From assembly GCA_002413045.1 (NCBI GenBank), contig DHWF01000028.1, positions 34,892 to 98,891 of the forward strand: a DNA stretch of 64,000 bases, written 5' to 3'. The stretch comes from Chloroflexi bacterium UBA5189. Its GTDB lineage: Bacteria; Chloroflexota; Limnocylindria; Limnocylindrales; CSP1-4. The notes below the pieces were generated by a model. The model was not told where the DNA came from, did not search any database, and saw nothing but the letters and a program-made list of their open reading frames with translations. Each line of letters starts with the position of its first letter. Within the stretch, counting starts at the first letter, position 1. A program made the translations under genes and the position numbers. Positions 26,108-34,404 of this stretch are shown piece by piece.

Positions 26108-27326
26108 GACCGCCACCCTTCGGATGCCGCCGCTGACGCTGTCCGCTGACCCCTGCTTCGAGCCGGTCGTCCGGCTGCCGCTGCCGGCCTCCCGTGATCG
26201 GATCCGCGTCGTCGAGCTGCTCGCGACCGGCACCAGCGGCGGCGCCCAGGAGCACGTCTTCAACATCGTGTCGCGGCTCGATCGGAGCCGGTACGACGTG
26301 TCGGTCCTGTCGCTCGGCAACGGCGCGGCGATTCGCCGGCTGGAGCGCGCCCATATCGACGTGTGCGTCCTCGATGACTTGGACGACGCCGCGGCGATCC
26401 AGGCCGTCGCGGCGCACCTCGCGTCGGTCAAGGCCGACGTCGTGCACAACCACATGTACCGCGCCGAGGTGGTCGGTACGCAGGCCGCGTGGGCCCTCGC
26501 GGCGGCCGGCAAGCACCGACCGTACATCGTCGGGACCGTGCATTCGAGCCGGATCCGCTCCGACGAGGATCGCGAGCTGCTCCGCCAGCTGACGCCGAAG
26601 ATGGACCACCTGATCTCGGTCTCGCGCGCCATCGAGCGCAAGCTCGACGAAGAGGGCCGCGTCGGCGCGCCCATCAGCCTCATCTACAACGGCGTCGACC
26701 TGACCCGCTACTCCGAGCCGGACATCTGCGGCACGCTCCATAGCGAATACCCGATCTCGCCCGATTCGCCGATCGTCGGCGTCGTCGCACGGCTCGAACC
26801 GGAGAAGGGCCACCCGACCCTGCTCGAGGCCTGGCCGGCCGTGATCGCCGCGGTCCCGAAGGCGCACCTGCTGATCGTCGGCGAGGGTTCGCAGCGCGAG
26901 GCGCTCGAGGCCCAGGTCAAGGCGCTCGGGATCGGCAAGTCCGTCACGTTCACCGGTCGCCGCGACGACGTCCCGGCAGTCACCGCGGCGCTCGACGTCG
27001 CCGTCCTGCCGAGCTACCGCGAGGCGCAGGGCCTGTCGATCCTCGAGGCGATGGCGCTGTCGCGCCCGGTCGTCGCGTCGGCGGTCGGCGGCATCCCCGA
27101 GATGATCGAGCACGGCCGAACGGGGCTCCTCGTGCCGCCGCGCGAGCCCGCCGCGCTTGCGGCTGCGATCGTGCGCCTGCTCACGGATCACCCGTACGCG
27201 GACACGCTCGCGAAGGCCGCCCAGAACCTCGTCCACGACCGCTTCTGCGTCGAGCTCATGGTCCGCGCCATCGAGACCATCTACGACGAGTCCGTCACCG
27301 AAGAGCGCCGCCTCGCCGCGGGTTAG
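26106..27326 (+). CDS. Glycosyltransferase family 4
   Basis: 406 residues. The acceptor half begins RIRVVELLATGTSGGAQEHVF after a 30-residue lead-in. The donor half has GVVARLEPEKGHPTLLEAW and LPSYREAQGLSILEAMALSRPVVAS with the EX7E pair near 305-315, then VPPREPAALAAAI. It is a typical soluble retaining hexosyltransferase. The GTG at 26106 overlaps the second copy of a small tandem repeat. The frame is open farther upstream but inside the preceding gene. Confidence 0.87.
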   Translation: MTATLRMPPLTLSADPCFEPVVRLPLPASRDRIRVVELLATGTSGGAQEHVFNIVSRLDRSRYDVSVLSLGNGAAIRRLERAHIDVCVLDDLDDAAAIQAVAAHLASVKADVVHNHMYRAEVVGTQAAWALAAAGKHRPYIVGTVHSSRIRSDEDRELLRQLTPKMDHLISVSRAIERKLDEEGRVGAPISLIYNGVDLTRYSEPDICGTLHSEYPISPDSPIVGVVARLEPEKGHPTLLEAWPAVIAAVPKAHLLIVGEGSQREALEAQVKALGIGKSVTFTGRRDDVPAVTAALDVAVLPSYREAQGLSILEAMALSRPVVASAVGGIPEMIEHGRTGLLVPPREPAALAAAIVRLLTDHPYADTLAKAAQNLVHDRFCVELMVRAIETIYDESVTEERRLAAG

Positions 27327-27362
27327 CGGGCGGTAAGCCGGCGTCTCTATGATGCCGAGGTC

Positions 27363-27593
27363 ATGACCCAGCTTCGTGCACGCGCGTTGCGGATCCCGGC
27401 CATCGGCGGCCTCCTTGTCTTGACGAGCATCCTCGGCCTTCGGCGCTTGACGAGACGCGGCCGGCGCGAGCGCCCGACTGGCGCAGAGCTCATGCGCATG
27501 AGCGAGGCCGACTTCGAGGCGTTCGTCAGTGCATCTGGAATTGGGACCGTGACATCGGCAGGGCTCTCGCCTGTGGATGGCTCAACTCATTGA
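27363..27593 (+). CDS. Small hypothetical membrane-anchored protein
   Basis: 76 residues. One hydrophobic segment at about 13-25 (IGGLLVLTSILGL) is flanked by Arg-rich stretches, followed by an acidic TGAELMRMSEADFEAF helix. A TATGAT -10 box at 27348-27353 lies 10 bases before the ATG, so it could be leaderless. It overlaps the next small gene by 17 bases. No family recognised. Confidence 0.5.
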   Translation: MTQLRARALRIPAIGGLLVLTSILGLRRLTRRGRRERPTGAELMRMSEADFEAFVSASGIGTVTSAGLSPVDGSTH

Positions 27594-27852
27594 CCGAATA
27601 CCGCGCGGAACCCCTGATTACGAGGCCAAAATAGCTGCCCTCCGGGAGGAGCAGCGAGCGACCCTCGAGCTTGTCGAGGAGTCGGTCCTCGCAGACCGTG
27701 GGCGCACGCATGCTCGTCGGACGAGGCTCGACGGCACAACACTCGATATGACCGCCTACGACGAATTCGATGTGCTCGTCACGTTTCGAGTCGAGCCCGG
27801 CCGGGGACTCCTGTCCATCGACTTCATGTTCTACGACTCGCTCTCCTCATGA
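27577..27852 (+). CDS. Small hypothetical protein
   Basis: 91 residues, soluble, with a helical charged first half (YEAKIAALREEQRATLELVEESV) and a beta-type second half ending in IDFMFYDSLSS. It overlaps the small gene on its left by 17 bases and the membrane transferase on its right by four (ATGA), consistent with co-translation. Its base composition is lower in GC than the next gene. No function can be assigned. Confidence 0.5.
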   Translation: MAQLIDRIPRGTPDYEAKIAALREEQRATLELVEESVLADRGRTHARRTRLDGTTLDMTAYDEFDVLVTFRVEPGRGLLSIDFMFYDSLSS

Positions 27853-29138
27853 GGATGCAACGCCCCGGCCCTTGGCTAGGCCTTGCGATCGTCGTTGGCG
27901 TCGCGATTCGAGTGGCGCTGCTGCCGACGACCGGGTATGCCGACGACCTGACCCAGTTCGTCGAGTGGGTGCGCCACATCGCGAACAGCGGGCTGCCGAA
28001 CGCGTACGACGCCCCGCTCTCGTTCGGGCCGGTGATGGCGTTCGTGTGGGGAATCCTCGCGGCGATCGATCCGGCCTTCCGGACCGCGCTCGACGCGTCC
28101 GATCTCGGCGTTCGAATCCTCCTGAAGCTGCCCGGAACGCTCGCGGACTTCGGGCTGGCGGCGGGCGTCTGGTACGCGCTCCGCGCGCGGCCTGGCTGGG
28201 CGGCCGCGGGTGCGGCCGTGATCCTGCTCCATCCCGCGATCTGGTTCGTGAGCGCCTGGTGGGGCCAGTACGAGTCGATCTTCGCGCTGCTCGTGCTGGT
28301 CGCGTACCTGTTCGCGATCGCGGGGCGCGACGCGCTGGCGGTCGTCGCGCTCACCGCGGCGCTGCTGACGAAGCCCCAGGTGGCCCCGCTGGTGGTGCCG
28401 TTCGCGGCCTGGTTCCTGGCGCGGATCGGCTGGCGCAGCCCCGCGAGCCTTGGCAGGCTTGCAGTCCTCGCGGTCGTGGCGCTCGTGACGACCGCGGTCC
28501 TGTGGCTCCCGTTCGTCGCCGCCGGGGGCCCGGCGAAGTACCTCGCGAATCTCGCCACCTACCAGAACGACACCTATTCGGTTCTCTCGCTGAACGCGTG
28601 GAACCTGTGGTGGCTCGTCCAGGAGCTCTTCGCCGGCGGGTCGCTGGTCGGCGACAACCAGCCGTTCATCGGCCCGCTGACGTTCCGGGTCGTTGGCTTC
28701 CTGCTGACCGGGCTGCTGCTTCTCGCCGTCGGCTACGGCGTCTACCGGCGCCCGACGGCGCGGACCCTCGCGCTGGCCCTCGGCGCGGCGGCCCTCGTCG
28801 CCTTCGCGTTCCTCACGACGATGCACGAGCGCTACGCGTACGCGGCCGTCGTCTTCCTGGCGCTCCTGGTCGACGATCGGCGAGCGCGCTGGATCGCGCT
28901 CGCGCTGGGCGTCGTGTTCAGCCTGAACCTCGTCGGCGCGGCGTCGAAGCTGTACCTCGGCGGGATCCTCGACGTGACCGGGCCCGTCGGCATCGCCGGC
29001 GCGATCGCGATGGTCGCGCTCACGCTGGTGCTGGTGTTCGAGGTGCTGCGTACCTCGGGAGCGGGCGCCGCCACTACCGGCGGAGGAACGCCACTCGATA
29101 CCAGTGCAGGTAGTGGGGCAGCCACTTCCGCAGTTTGA
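27849..29138 (+). CDS. Polytopic GT-C glycosyltransferase (mannosyltransferase-like)
   Basis: 429 residues and about ten membrane segments. The loop after helix one carries YADDLTQFVEWVRHIA with the GT-C acidic pair. WWGQYESIFALLVLVAYLF, LLTKPQVAPL and TTMHERYAYAAVVFLALL match lipid-phosphate-mannose transferases of the PIG-M/ALG type seen in bacteria. The WGQYES and MHERY motifs support a polyprenyl-phosphate hexose donor. Its 3' end overlaps the convergent GT2 gene by 65 bases; the tail after residue 405 is low-complexity Gly/Ala/Thr. Confidence 0.78.
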   Translation: MRMQRPGPWLGLAIVVGVAIRVALLPTTGYADDLTQFVEWVRHIANSGLPNAYDAPLSFGPVMAFVWGILAAIDPAFRTALDASDLGVRILLKLPGTLADFGLAAGVWYALRARPGWAAAGAAVILLHPAIWFVSAWWGQYESIFALLVLVAYLFAIAGRDALAVVALTAALLTKPQVAPLVVPFAAWFLARIGWRSPASLGRLAVLAVVALVTTAVLWLPFVAAGGPAKYLANLATYQNDTYSVLSLNAWNLWWLVQELFAGGSLVGDNQPFIGPLTFRVVGFLLTGLLLLAVGYGVYRRPTARTLALALGAAALVAFAFLTTMHERYAYAAVVFLALLVDDRRARWIALALGVVFSLNLVGAASKLYLGGILDVTGPVGIAGAIAMVALTLVLVFEVLRTSGAGAATTGGGTPLDTSAGSGAATSAV

Positions 29139-29796
29139 AGTTGCTCTGACCGGCGGTCCGGTCGCGCCAGGTCGTCGGGATCTCGGCGATCTTCCGGTGC
29201 GCGAGCGTCGCCTTCACCGTCAGCTCGAGGGCCAACTCGAACCCGGCCGTGCTCTCGATCGACGTCGACTCGAGGAAGCGGCGGCTGTAGAGCTTGAAGT
29301 TGTTCGTAGGGTCGTGGGTCGGCACGCGGGCGAACCAGTGGAGCGAGAGCCCGGCTGCGCGACTCATGAGGCGCTTCAGTGGCGGCCCGCCGATCTGGTG
29401 GCCGCCCTTCATGTAGCGCGACGCGGAGACGACGTCCGCGCCGCCGTTCGCGAGCGCGACCATTCGATCGACCGCCCGCGGATCGTCCGAGCCGTCGGCC
29501 ATCGAGATCAGCACGTACGGCGCGGTCGTCGCGGCGATGCCGGCCTTCATCGCGTTGAGCACGCCCCGGCCGAGGTCGTTGCGGAGCCCGCGGAGGCCCG
29601 GGATCTCGCCCGCGAGCCGCGCGACGACCGGGACCGTCGTGTCGCCATCGAAGTCGTAGACGACGACCAGCTCGTGTGGCGTGGTCACGGCGCCAGAGAG
29701 CGCCCGCAGGACCGGCTCGACCGCCTCGCCCTCGTTGTAGACCGGCAGGACGATGGCGACCTCGGGAGCCGTCGTGCCGGCGCCCGCCGCGCTCAC
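29074..29796 (-). CDS. Polyprenyl-phosphate sugar synthase-like GT2
   Basis: About 240 residues. Motifs are VAIVLPVYNEGEAVEPVL, a FDGDTT donor loop where most relatives have DDGSxD, GRGVLNAMKAGIAATTAPYV, an MADGSDDP metal site, and DPTNNFKLYSRRFLESTSIES near 165-185. These fit the dolichyl-phosphate mannose synthase-like group without membrane tail. The GTG at 29794-29796 is chosen because it overlaps the epimerase stop (GTGA). It is last of a four-gene leftward operon that begins at 33033. Confidence 0.8.
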   Translation of the reverse strand: MSAAGAGTTAPEVAIVLPVYNEGEAVEPVLRALSGAVTTPHELVVVYDFDGDTTVPVVARLAGEIPGLRGLRNDLGRGVLNAMKAGIAATTAPYVLISMADGSDDPRAVDRMVALANGGADVVSASRYMKGGHQIGGPPLKRLMSRAAGLSLHWFARVPTHDPTNNFKLYSRRFLESTSIESTAGFELALELTVKATLAHRKIAEIPTTWRDRTAGQSNFKLRKWLPHYLHWYRVAFLRR

Positions 29797-30818
29797 AGCC
29801 GGCCCGCCTCGAGCTCCGCGCGGATCCATGGGACGACCTCGTCGAGCATCGTGTCGAGGGTCGTCGTCGCCTCGAAGCCGAGGACCTCGCGCGCCTTGCG
29901 AACATCGGGAACGCGGCGCTGCACGTCGTGCTCGAACGGCGGATCGGTGACATACCGGAAGGGCGGGCCGTCCGGCCCGTGGACCTTGCGCCAGATGACC
30001 TCGGCAAGCTCGAGGACCGTCGTCGAGGCGGCGGTGGAGAGGTTGAAGTCGTCGTCGATCGCCTTCGGCGATTCCATCGCGAGGCGGATGCCGTGGGCGA
30101 GGTCACCGCCGTACGTGTAGTGGCGAACCTGGTTGCCCTCGCCGAGGATGTGGAGCGGGTCCTGGCCCTGGAGCGCCTTCAGCGCGAGGTCCGGCACGAC
30201 GTGGGAGAGCGCGAGCTTCACGTTGCCGCTCATGATGTCGGTGTCCCGGAGCGCCCGGCGCTCGCCGATGCCCACGCAGTTGAACGGCCGCACGATCGTG
30301 TACGGCAGCTGGAACTGCTCCGAGGCGCCCTTCGCGAAGTACTCGGCGGCGAGCTTCTGGAAGCCGTACGTCGAGACCGGCGGCGGCGAGGTGAGCTGGG
30401 CGCCCTCCGGCGTCGGGAAGACGGTCGCTGACTCGTACACCATCGACGAGCTCATCACGATGATCCGCTCGAGGTGCCCTTGTTTCCGGGCCGCGATCGC
30501 CGCATCGAACGTGGCCGCGAGGATGCGCTCGTTCTCCGCCAGCAGGTCGTACGCGAACTCGTGGAAGTAGCTGATCCCGCCGATCATCGCCGCGCTGGCG
30601 ACGACCTGGTCGCACTCCCGTGCCAGCTCCGTCAGGAGCGCCACGTCCTTCGCGTCGCCCTCGACGAACCGATAGCGCGGGTGGTCGTCGTACGACTTGG
30701 CGACGCGCCCGTACTTGCTGAAGTTGTCGATGCCGATCACCTCGTGGCCGGCTTCGAGCAACTCCGGGACGAGGTAACCGCAGATGAACCCGGCGGCGCC
30801 CGTGACGAGAATGCGCAT
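29793..30818 (-). CDS. NAD-dependent nucleotide-sugar epimerase/dehydratase
   Basis: 341 residues of the extended short-chain dehydrogenase type. TGAAGFICGYLVPELL at the N-terminus contains the glycine-rich loop, in which the usual final Gly (FIG) is Cys-Gly shifted. SSSMVYES and STYGFQKLAAEYFAKG provide the Ser and the Tyr-xxx-Lys pair, then RPFNCVGIGERR and NQVRHYTYGGDLAHG. The upstream neighbours are a GT87-like enzyme and a UDP-sugar dehydrogenase, so a uronic-acid or heptose-type nucleotide sugar is plausible. The ATG at 30818 forms a TGATG junction with the gene before it. Confidence 0.83.
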   Translation of the reverse strand: MRILVTGAAGFICGYLVPELLEAGHEVIGIDNFSKYGRVAKSYDDHPRYRFVEGDAKDVALLTELARECDQVVASAAMIGGISYFHEFAYDLLAENERILAATFDAAIAARKQGHLERIIVMSSSMVYESATVFPTPEGAQLTSPPPVSTYGFQKLAAEYFAKGASEQFQLPYTIVRPFNCVGIGERRALRDTDIMSGNVKLALSHVVPDLALKALQGQDPLHILGEGNQVRHYTYGGDLAHGIRLAMESPKAIDDDFNLSTAASTTVLELAEVIWRKVHGPDGPPFRYVTDPPFEHDVQRRVPDVRKAREVLGFEATTTLDTMLDEVVPWIRAELEAGRL

Positions 30819-31813
30819 CAGGCGGCGCCCGTCTGCATCGCAGCCATGCCGGCGCCCACGACCTCGCCGTTCGCCGCGGGGCCGATGGGCTCGAAGGCGT
30901 TCGAGGCCGGCCGGATCCCCGCCTGCAACCAGGTTGGGAGCGCGCGCCGGCGCTCGACCAGCGTGAGGACCGCCAGCACCACGACCCCGACGAGCGCCAG
31001 CCCGGGGATCGCCCAGAAGAATGCCAAGAGGGGCGGCATGACCGGGATCGACATGGTCTTGTAGATCGGTTGCGCGTACGGCCACAGCACCGGCACGGCC
31101 AGCCAAAGCGCGCGCCGGGGCCCGAGCGCCGCAAGGGCGAGGATCGCAACCAGCATCAGCAGCGGCTCGCCGAACGCCGAATCGCCTTGACTCTGGCGGG
31201 CAAGCGTCGCCCCGATCTGCGGCAGCTCGGCGAAGAATCGTCCCCACGGGAGGAACGGGAACGTGATCGCGGCTGCCACCGCGCCGACGATGACTGCCCT
31301 CCAGCGACGCTCGGCCAGGAACGGCAGGACCGCATACGGCTTGATGAGCACCGCGAGGCCACCGAGCGGCCGGCGCAGCACCACGAGTGCAAGCACGAGC
31401 ACCTCCGGGTGGCCGAGGACGATCGCCTCGAACAGCGGCGGAAAGGCCAGCCAGTACGGGGGCAGGCCGAGGCGGCGGATCGCCCAGATCGCCACGATCG
31501 AATCGATTGCGACCCAGGCCAGTCGCGTGACGTCCCACGGCAGGAACGCGAATGGCGCGAAGGGCAGCAGCATCGGCGGCGGACCGCCGAAGATCGCGGC
31601 CGGCGGCCCAACCTGCCATGGATCGGCGCCTGTGAGCCACGCCCTTGCGGCATCGGCATAGATGGCGCCATGGGACCCGATGGTCGCCGGCGCGATGATC
31701 GACACCAGCACCGACCATGCGGCGCCAGGCACGAACGCCACGATCAGCACCATGTCCCAGGTCAACCGGAATCGACGTGGCGCGCCGACCCCGTCGCCGC
31801 CGACACCGGCCAT
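30818..31813 (-). CDS. Polytopic GT87-like glycosyltransferase
   Basis: 331 residues with about eight hydrophobic segments. The pattern is IYADAARAWLTGADPWQVGPP for the catalytic loop and PPPMLLPFAPFAFLPWDV after it, then VLIKPYAVLPFLAERRW. The family resembles the other GT87-like genes in the window, but it is shorter. It has a Shine-Dalgarno-like CAGGAG about 9 bases upstream and follows the dehydrogenase gene by 20 bases in one operon. Confidence 0.72.
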   Translation of the reverse strand: MAGVGGDGVGAPRRFRLTWDMVLIVAFVPGAAWSVLVSIIAPATIGSHGAIYADAARAWLTGADPWQVGPPAAIFGGPPPMLLPFAPFAFLPWDVTRLAWVAIDSIVAIWAIRRLGLPPYWLAFPPLFEAIVLGHPEVLVLALVVLRRPLGGLAVLIKPYAVLPFLAERRWRAVIVGAVAAAITFPFLPWGRFFAELPQIGATLARQSQGDSAFGEPLLMLVAILALAALGPRRALWLAVPVLWPYAQPIYKTMSIPVMPPLLAFFWAIPGLALVGVVVLAVLTLVERRRALPTWLQAGIRPASNAFEPIGPAANGEVVGAGMAAMQTGAA

Positions 31814-31833
31814 CGCGCCGGCTCCTGCGCGGC

Positions 31834-33033
31834 TCAGAGCCGGATCCCTCCGCCGAGCGCGCCCCAGACGTCCACGACGTCCTTGCCGCCGATCTCGAGT
31901 CGCTTGTACGGCGTGTGCGGCGCGCCGAGGATCAGGATCTCGCTCTCGGCGACGACCTGCTCCAGCGGGACGAGGCGGTCATCGATTACGTACGGATCCG
32001 TGCACAGCACCTTTGCGCCGGCCCACGTGAGCAGCTTGCGCAGCTTGTACGAGAGCGATGCGCGCGTGTCGTCCGACTCGGCCTTGAAGGCCATCCCGAG
32101 GATCCCGATCGTCTTGCCCTGGAGCGTCTGGTATCGGCGCTGGAGTGCCGACACGATGTAGGCGGGTAAGCCCTCGTTGACCTGCATCGCGGCCTGGCCC
32201 ATCGGAAAGTGGTCGGTAGTGAACGCGGACAGCTGCATCGTGTCCTTGAACAGGCACGGGCCGGCGGCAAAGCCGGGGCCCGGCAGGTCGCGAGCGCGCG
32301 GGTAGTCCTCGCGGATCGCCTGGAGCACGTTCGTGTAGTCCACGCCGGCCTGGTCCGCGATCATCAGGAACTGGTTCGCGACGGCGAACTTCATGTACCG
32401 CCACGTATTCGTGAACAGCTTCGCGAGCTCGGCTTCCTTCGTCGACGTTCGGATCGTCTTGGAGCCCAGGCGCGTGAACAGCTCGGCGGCGCGCGCCGCG
32501 CCTCGATCGTCGTCCGCGCCGACGATCTGGGGCAGGGTGTGCAGCTCCTCGAGCGCGTAGCCCTCAGCGATCCGCTCCGGGCAGAACGCGACATCGACGG
32601 TGCAGCCGCGTTCGGCGAGCTGCTGCCCGACGTACGCGGTCGTGCCCGGGTAGACGGTGCTGCGGAGGACCACGAGGGCGCCCTCGCGCAGGTGCGGCGC
32701 GATCTCGGCCACGGTCTTCTCGAAGATCGTCATCGATGGCCCGAGAAACTCGTCGACCGGGGTCCCGACCACGACGACGACCCGGTCCGTCCGTTGCAGC
32801 ATCCGTGGGTCGCTGTCGAACGTGAGGCGGCCGGTCGCGAGCACCTCGGGTAGGAGCTTGTCGGCGCCGGTTTCGCGAAACGGCATGGATCCGCTCGCGA
32901 TTCGCTCGATCGTCGTCTTGTTGATGTCGTAGATGCCGACTCGCCAGCCCGCCTCGGCAAACGCGAGGCTCAGCGGCAGGCCGACATGGCCCCCGCCTCC
33001 GAGCACGACGAGATCGAGATCCGGCTCCCCCAT
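31834..33033 (-). CDS. Nucleotide-sugar dehydrogenase (UDP-glucose/UDP-ManNAc dehydrogenase family)
   Basis: Oxidises the C6 hydroxyl of a UDP sugar to a carboxylate in two NAD-dependent steps. 399 residues. The Rossmann loop GGGGHVGLPL is at 12-21, RSTVYPGTT at 124-132, FCPERIAEG at 150-158, TNTWRYMKFAVANQ near 208-221, and the catalytic Cys260 in GPCLFKDT. MAFKAESDDTRASLSYKL starts the C-terminal domain. The pattern is closest to WecC-type enzymes. An ACTCTA (minus-strand TAGAGT) box at 33042-33047 lies 9 bases before the ATG, giving a leaderless promoter for the operon. Confidence 0.9.
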   Translation of the reverse strand: MGEPDLDLVVLGGGGHVGLPLSLAFAEAGWRVGIYDINKTTIERIASGSMPFRETGADKLLPEVLATGRLTFDSDPRMLQRTDRVVVVVGTPVDEFLGPSMTIFEKTVAEIAPHLREGALVVLRSTVYPGTTAYVGQQLAERGCTVDVAFCPERIAEGYALEELHTLPQIVGADDDRGAARAAELFTRLGSKTIRTSTKEAELAKLFTNTWRYMKFAVANQFLMIADQAGVDYTNVLQAIREDYPRARDLPGPGFAAGPCLFKDTMQLSAFTTDHFPMGQAAMQVNEGLPAYIVSALQRRYQTLQGKTIGILGMAFKAESDDTRASLSYKLRKLLTWAGAKVLCTDPYVIDDRLVPLEQVVAESEILILGAPHTPYKRLEIGGKDVVDVWGALGGGIRL

Positions 33034-33110
33034 CGGGGCGGACTCTAGCAGCCGACCTACCCCCCTCGCGGATGGCCCGTTAGTACGTTTGCCCGTACGC
33101 TGTACGGCCC

Positions 33111-34079
33111 GTGACCCGACTGCGACCGTTGACCCGCCCCGCCGCGCTCCGCACGCTCGATCGACTGCTTGCTCGATTGCCCGAGCCCGTCGAGGCGCGC
33201 GTCCGCGATCGGCTCGGGCTGGACCTGTTCGTGGTCGTGGCGGTCGTCGTGGTCGCGTTGCGGCTCTTCAATCGGACCCCGTGGACGCCGGTCGTCCTGG
33301 ACATGCACACGTACTGGGCCACGGGCGCGGGAATCAGCTACGCCCAATCGAATCCCTACGAGATCGGCGCGTACCTCTATGCGCCGGCGTTCGCCCAGCT
33401 GCTCTACCCGCTGACCACGATCCCGTGGCCGTGGTTCGCGGCACTCTGGACCGCGGCAATCGCGGCGGTCTACATCTGGCTCGTCGGGCGCTGGGCGTTC
33501 CCGATCCTGCTGCTCACGGGCGCGGTCGCGCTCGAGCTGTACCTGGGCCAGATCGACGTCTTCATCGCGGCGGCGGTCGTCATCGGCTTCCGCTACCCGG
33601 TCGCGTGGGCGTTCCCGCTGCTGACCAAGGTCGCGCCGGGCATCGGCCTGCTGTGGTTCCTGTTCCGGCGGGAGTGGCGGAATCTCGCCATCGCGGTGAC
33701 CGCGACCGTCGCGATCGCTGGAGTCTCTGCGTGGCTCGCGCCCGGCCTGTGGCACCAGTGGTACGACCTGCTTCGCCGCAGCATCATGGACAAACAGGTC
33801 GTCGAGGGCGCGTACCTCGGCATTCCCGTCTGGGCGCGGCTCCCCTTCGCGGTGGCGATCATCTTCTGGGGCGCCCGAACCTCGCGCCACTGGACGGTCC
33901 CGATCGCGGTCCTCCTCGCCATGCCGATCCTCTGGATCAACGTGTTCACCCTCCTCATCGCCGCCGTCCCGCTGCGCGAGGAGTTCGGCCTCACGCCGGC
34001 CCGCGCCTGGCTCCTCCGCGAGCGCCTCCTCCCCGGCACCGTCAAGACCAAGCCCGTGGCGGCCCCCCAAGCCGGCTGA
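33111..34079 (+). CDS. Polytopic GT87-like glycosyltransferase (DUF2029)
   Basis: 322 residues with seven to eight membrane helices. The catalytic loop is LDMHTYWATGAGISYAQSNPYE, followed by YLYAPAFAQLLYPL. LTKVAPGIGLLWFLFRREW and WINVFTLLIAAVPL follow. It is divergently transcribed from the nucleotide-sugar dehydrogenase operon across a 77-base gap that has two -10 boxes (TACGCT at 33096-33101 for this gene). The GTG start is 10 bases from that box. Confidence 0.78.
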   Translation: MTRLRPLTRPAALRTLDRLLARLPEPVEARVRDRLGLDLFVVVAVVVVALRLFNRTPWTPVVLDMHTYWATGAGISYAQSNPYEIGAYLYAPAFAQLLYPLTTIPWPWFAALWTAAIAAVYIWLVGRWAFPILLLTGAVALELYLGQIDVFIAAAVVIGFRYPVAWAFPLLTKVAPGIGLLWFLFRREWRNLAIAVTATVAIAGVSAWLAPGLWHQWYDLLRRSIMDKQVVEGAYLGIPVWARLPFAVAIIFWGARTSRHWTVPIAVLLAMPILWINVFTLLIAAVPLREEFGLTPARAWLLRERLLPGTVKTKPVAAPQAG

Positions 34080-34118
34080 CCCCCAGCCCGCCCTCTCCCC
34101 GCGCGGTTCTGCCTCCGA

Positions 34119-34293
34119 ATGTTCACCACATGAGCAGATTCGGGGCTTTGTGGGCCATTTGACCGGTTTGAGCCACCTCCGGAGCCGCACACGAGCACGA
34201 GATCGCGTTGGCTGATCGTGAAATCGCCCATCTCGAGCCAGCCGGGGGAGCTAAAGGGTCTGGAAGTGCCAGAAATGATCATGTGGTGAACAT
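34119..34293. repeat. Long inverted repeat, element B
   Basis: Perfect 15-base arms: ATGTTCACCACATGA at 34119-34133 and its reverse complement at 34279-34293. Similarity continues inward imperfectly to about 32 bases. Between the arms lie TTCGGGGC (from 34139), CCATTTGACC (34155-34164), CGAGATCGCGT (34198-34208), GAAAT (34220-34224) and GGGGGAGCT, the same blocks in the same order as in element A at 24.5 kb. The spacer 34080-34404 holds this element, a short GC-rich direct repeat (TGCCGTCCGGCG, twice near 34320-34345) and a -10 box, but no gene. Confidence 0.65.
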
Positions 34294-34391
34294 CGCGAGC
34301 CATTAGGCCCGGGGGGGACTGCCGTCCGGCGGGAGTGCCGTCCGGCGCCCGAGCGCCTCGGGACAACGGTGACTCGACGATGCGGCGCCTG

Positions 34392-34397
34392 TACCGT
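34392..34397 (+). promoter_or_regulatory. -10 box for the gene at 34405
   Basis: TACCGT ends 8 bases before the ATG at 34405 and no ribosome-binding site lies between, so a leaderless transcript is likely. This also supports 34405 over the upstream in-frame ATG at 34369. Confidence 0.45.
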
Positions 34398-34404
34398 TCG
34401 CGCG

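Noticed and set aside
24365..26683. Minus-strand open frame of 772 residues
   Set aside because: Antisense to the BioF2-like and GT4 genes and running through element A; residue composition is that of a shadow frame.
34119..34293. Element B as a simple rho-independent terminator
   Set aside because: The arms are 145 bases apart and there is no T-run after the right arm.
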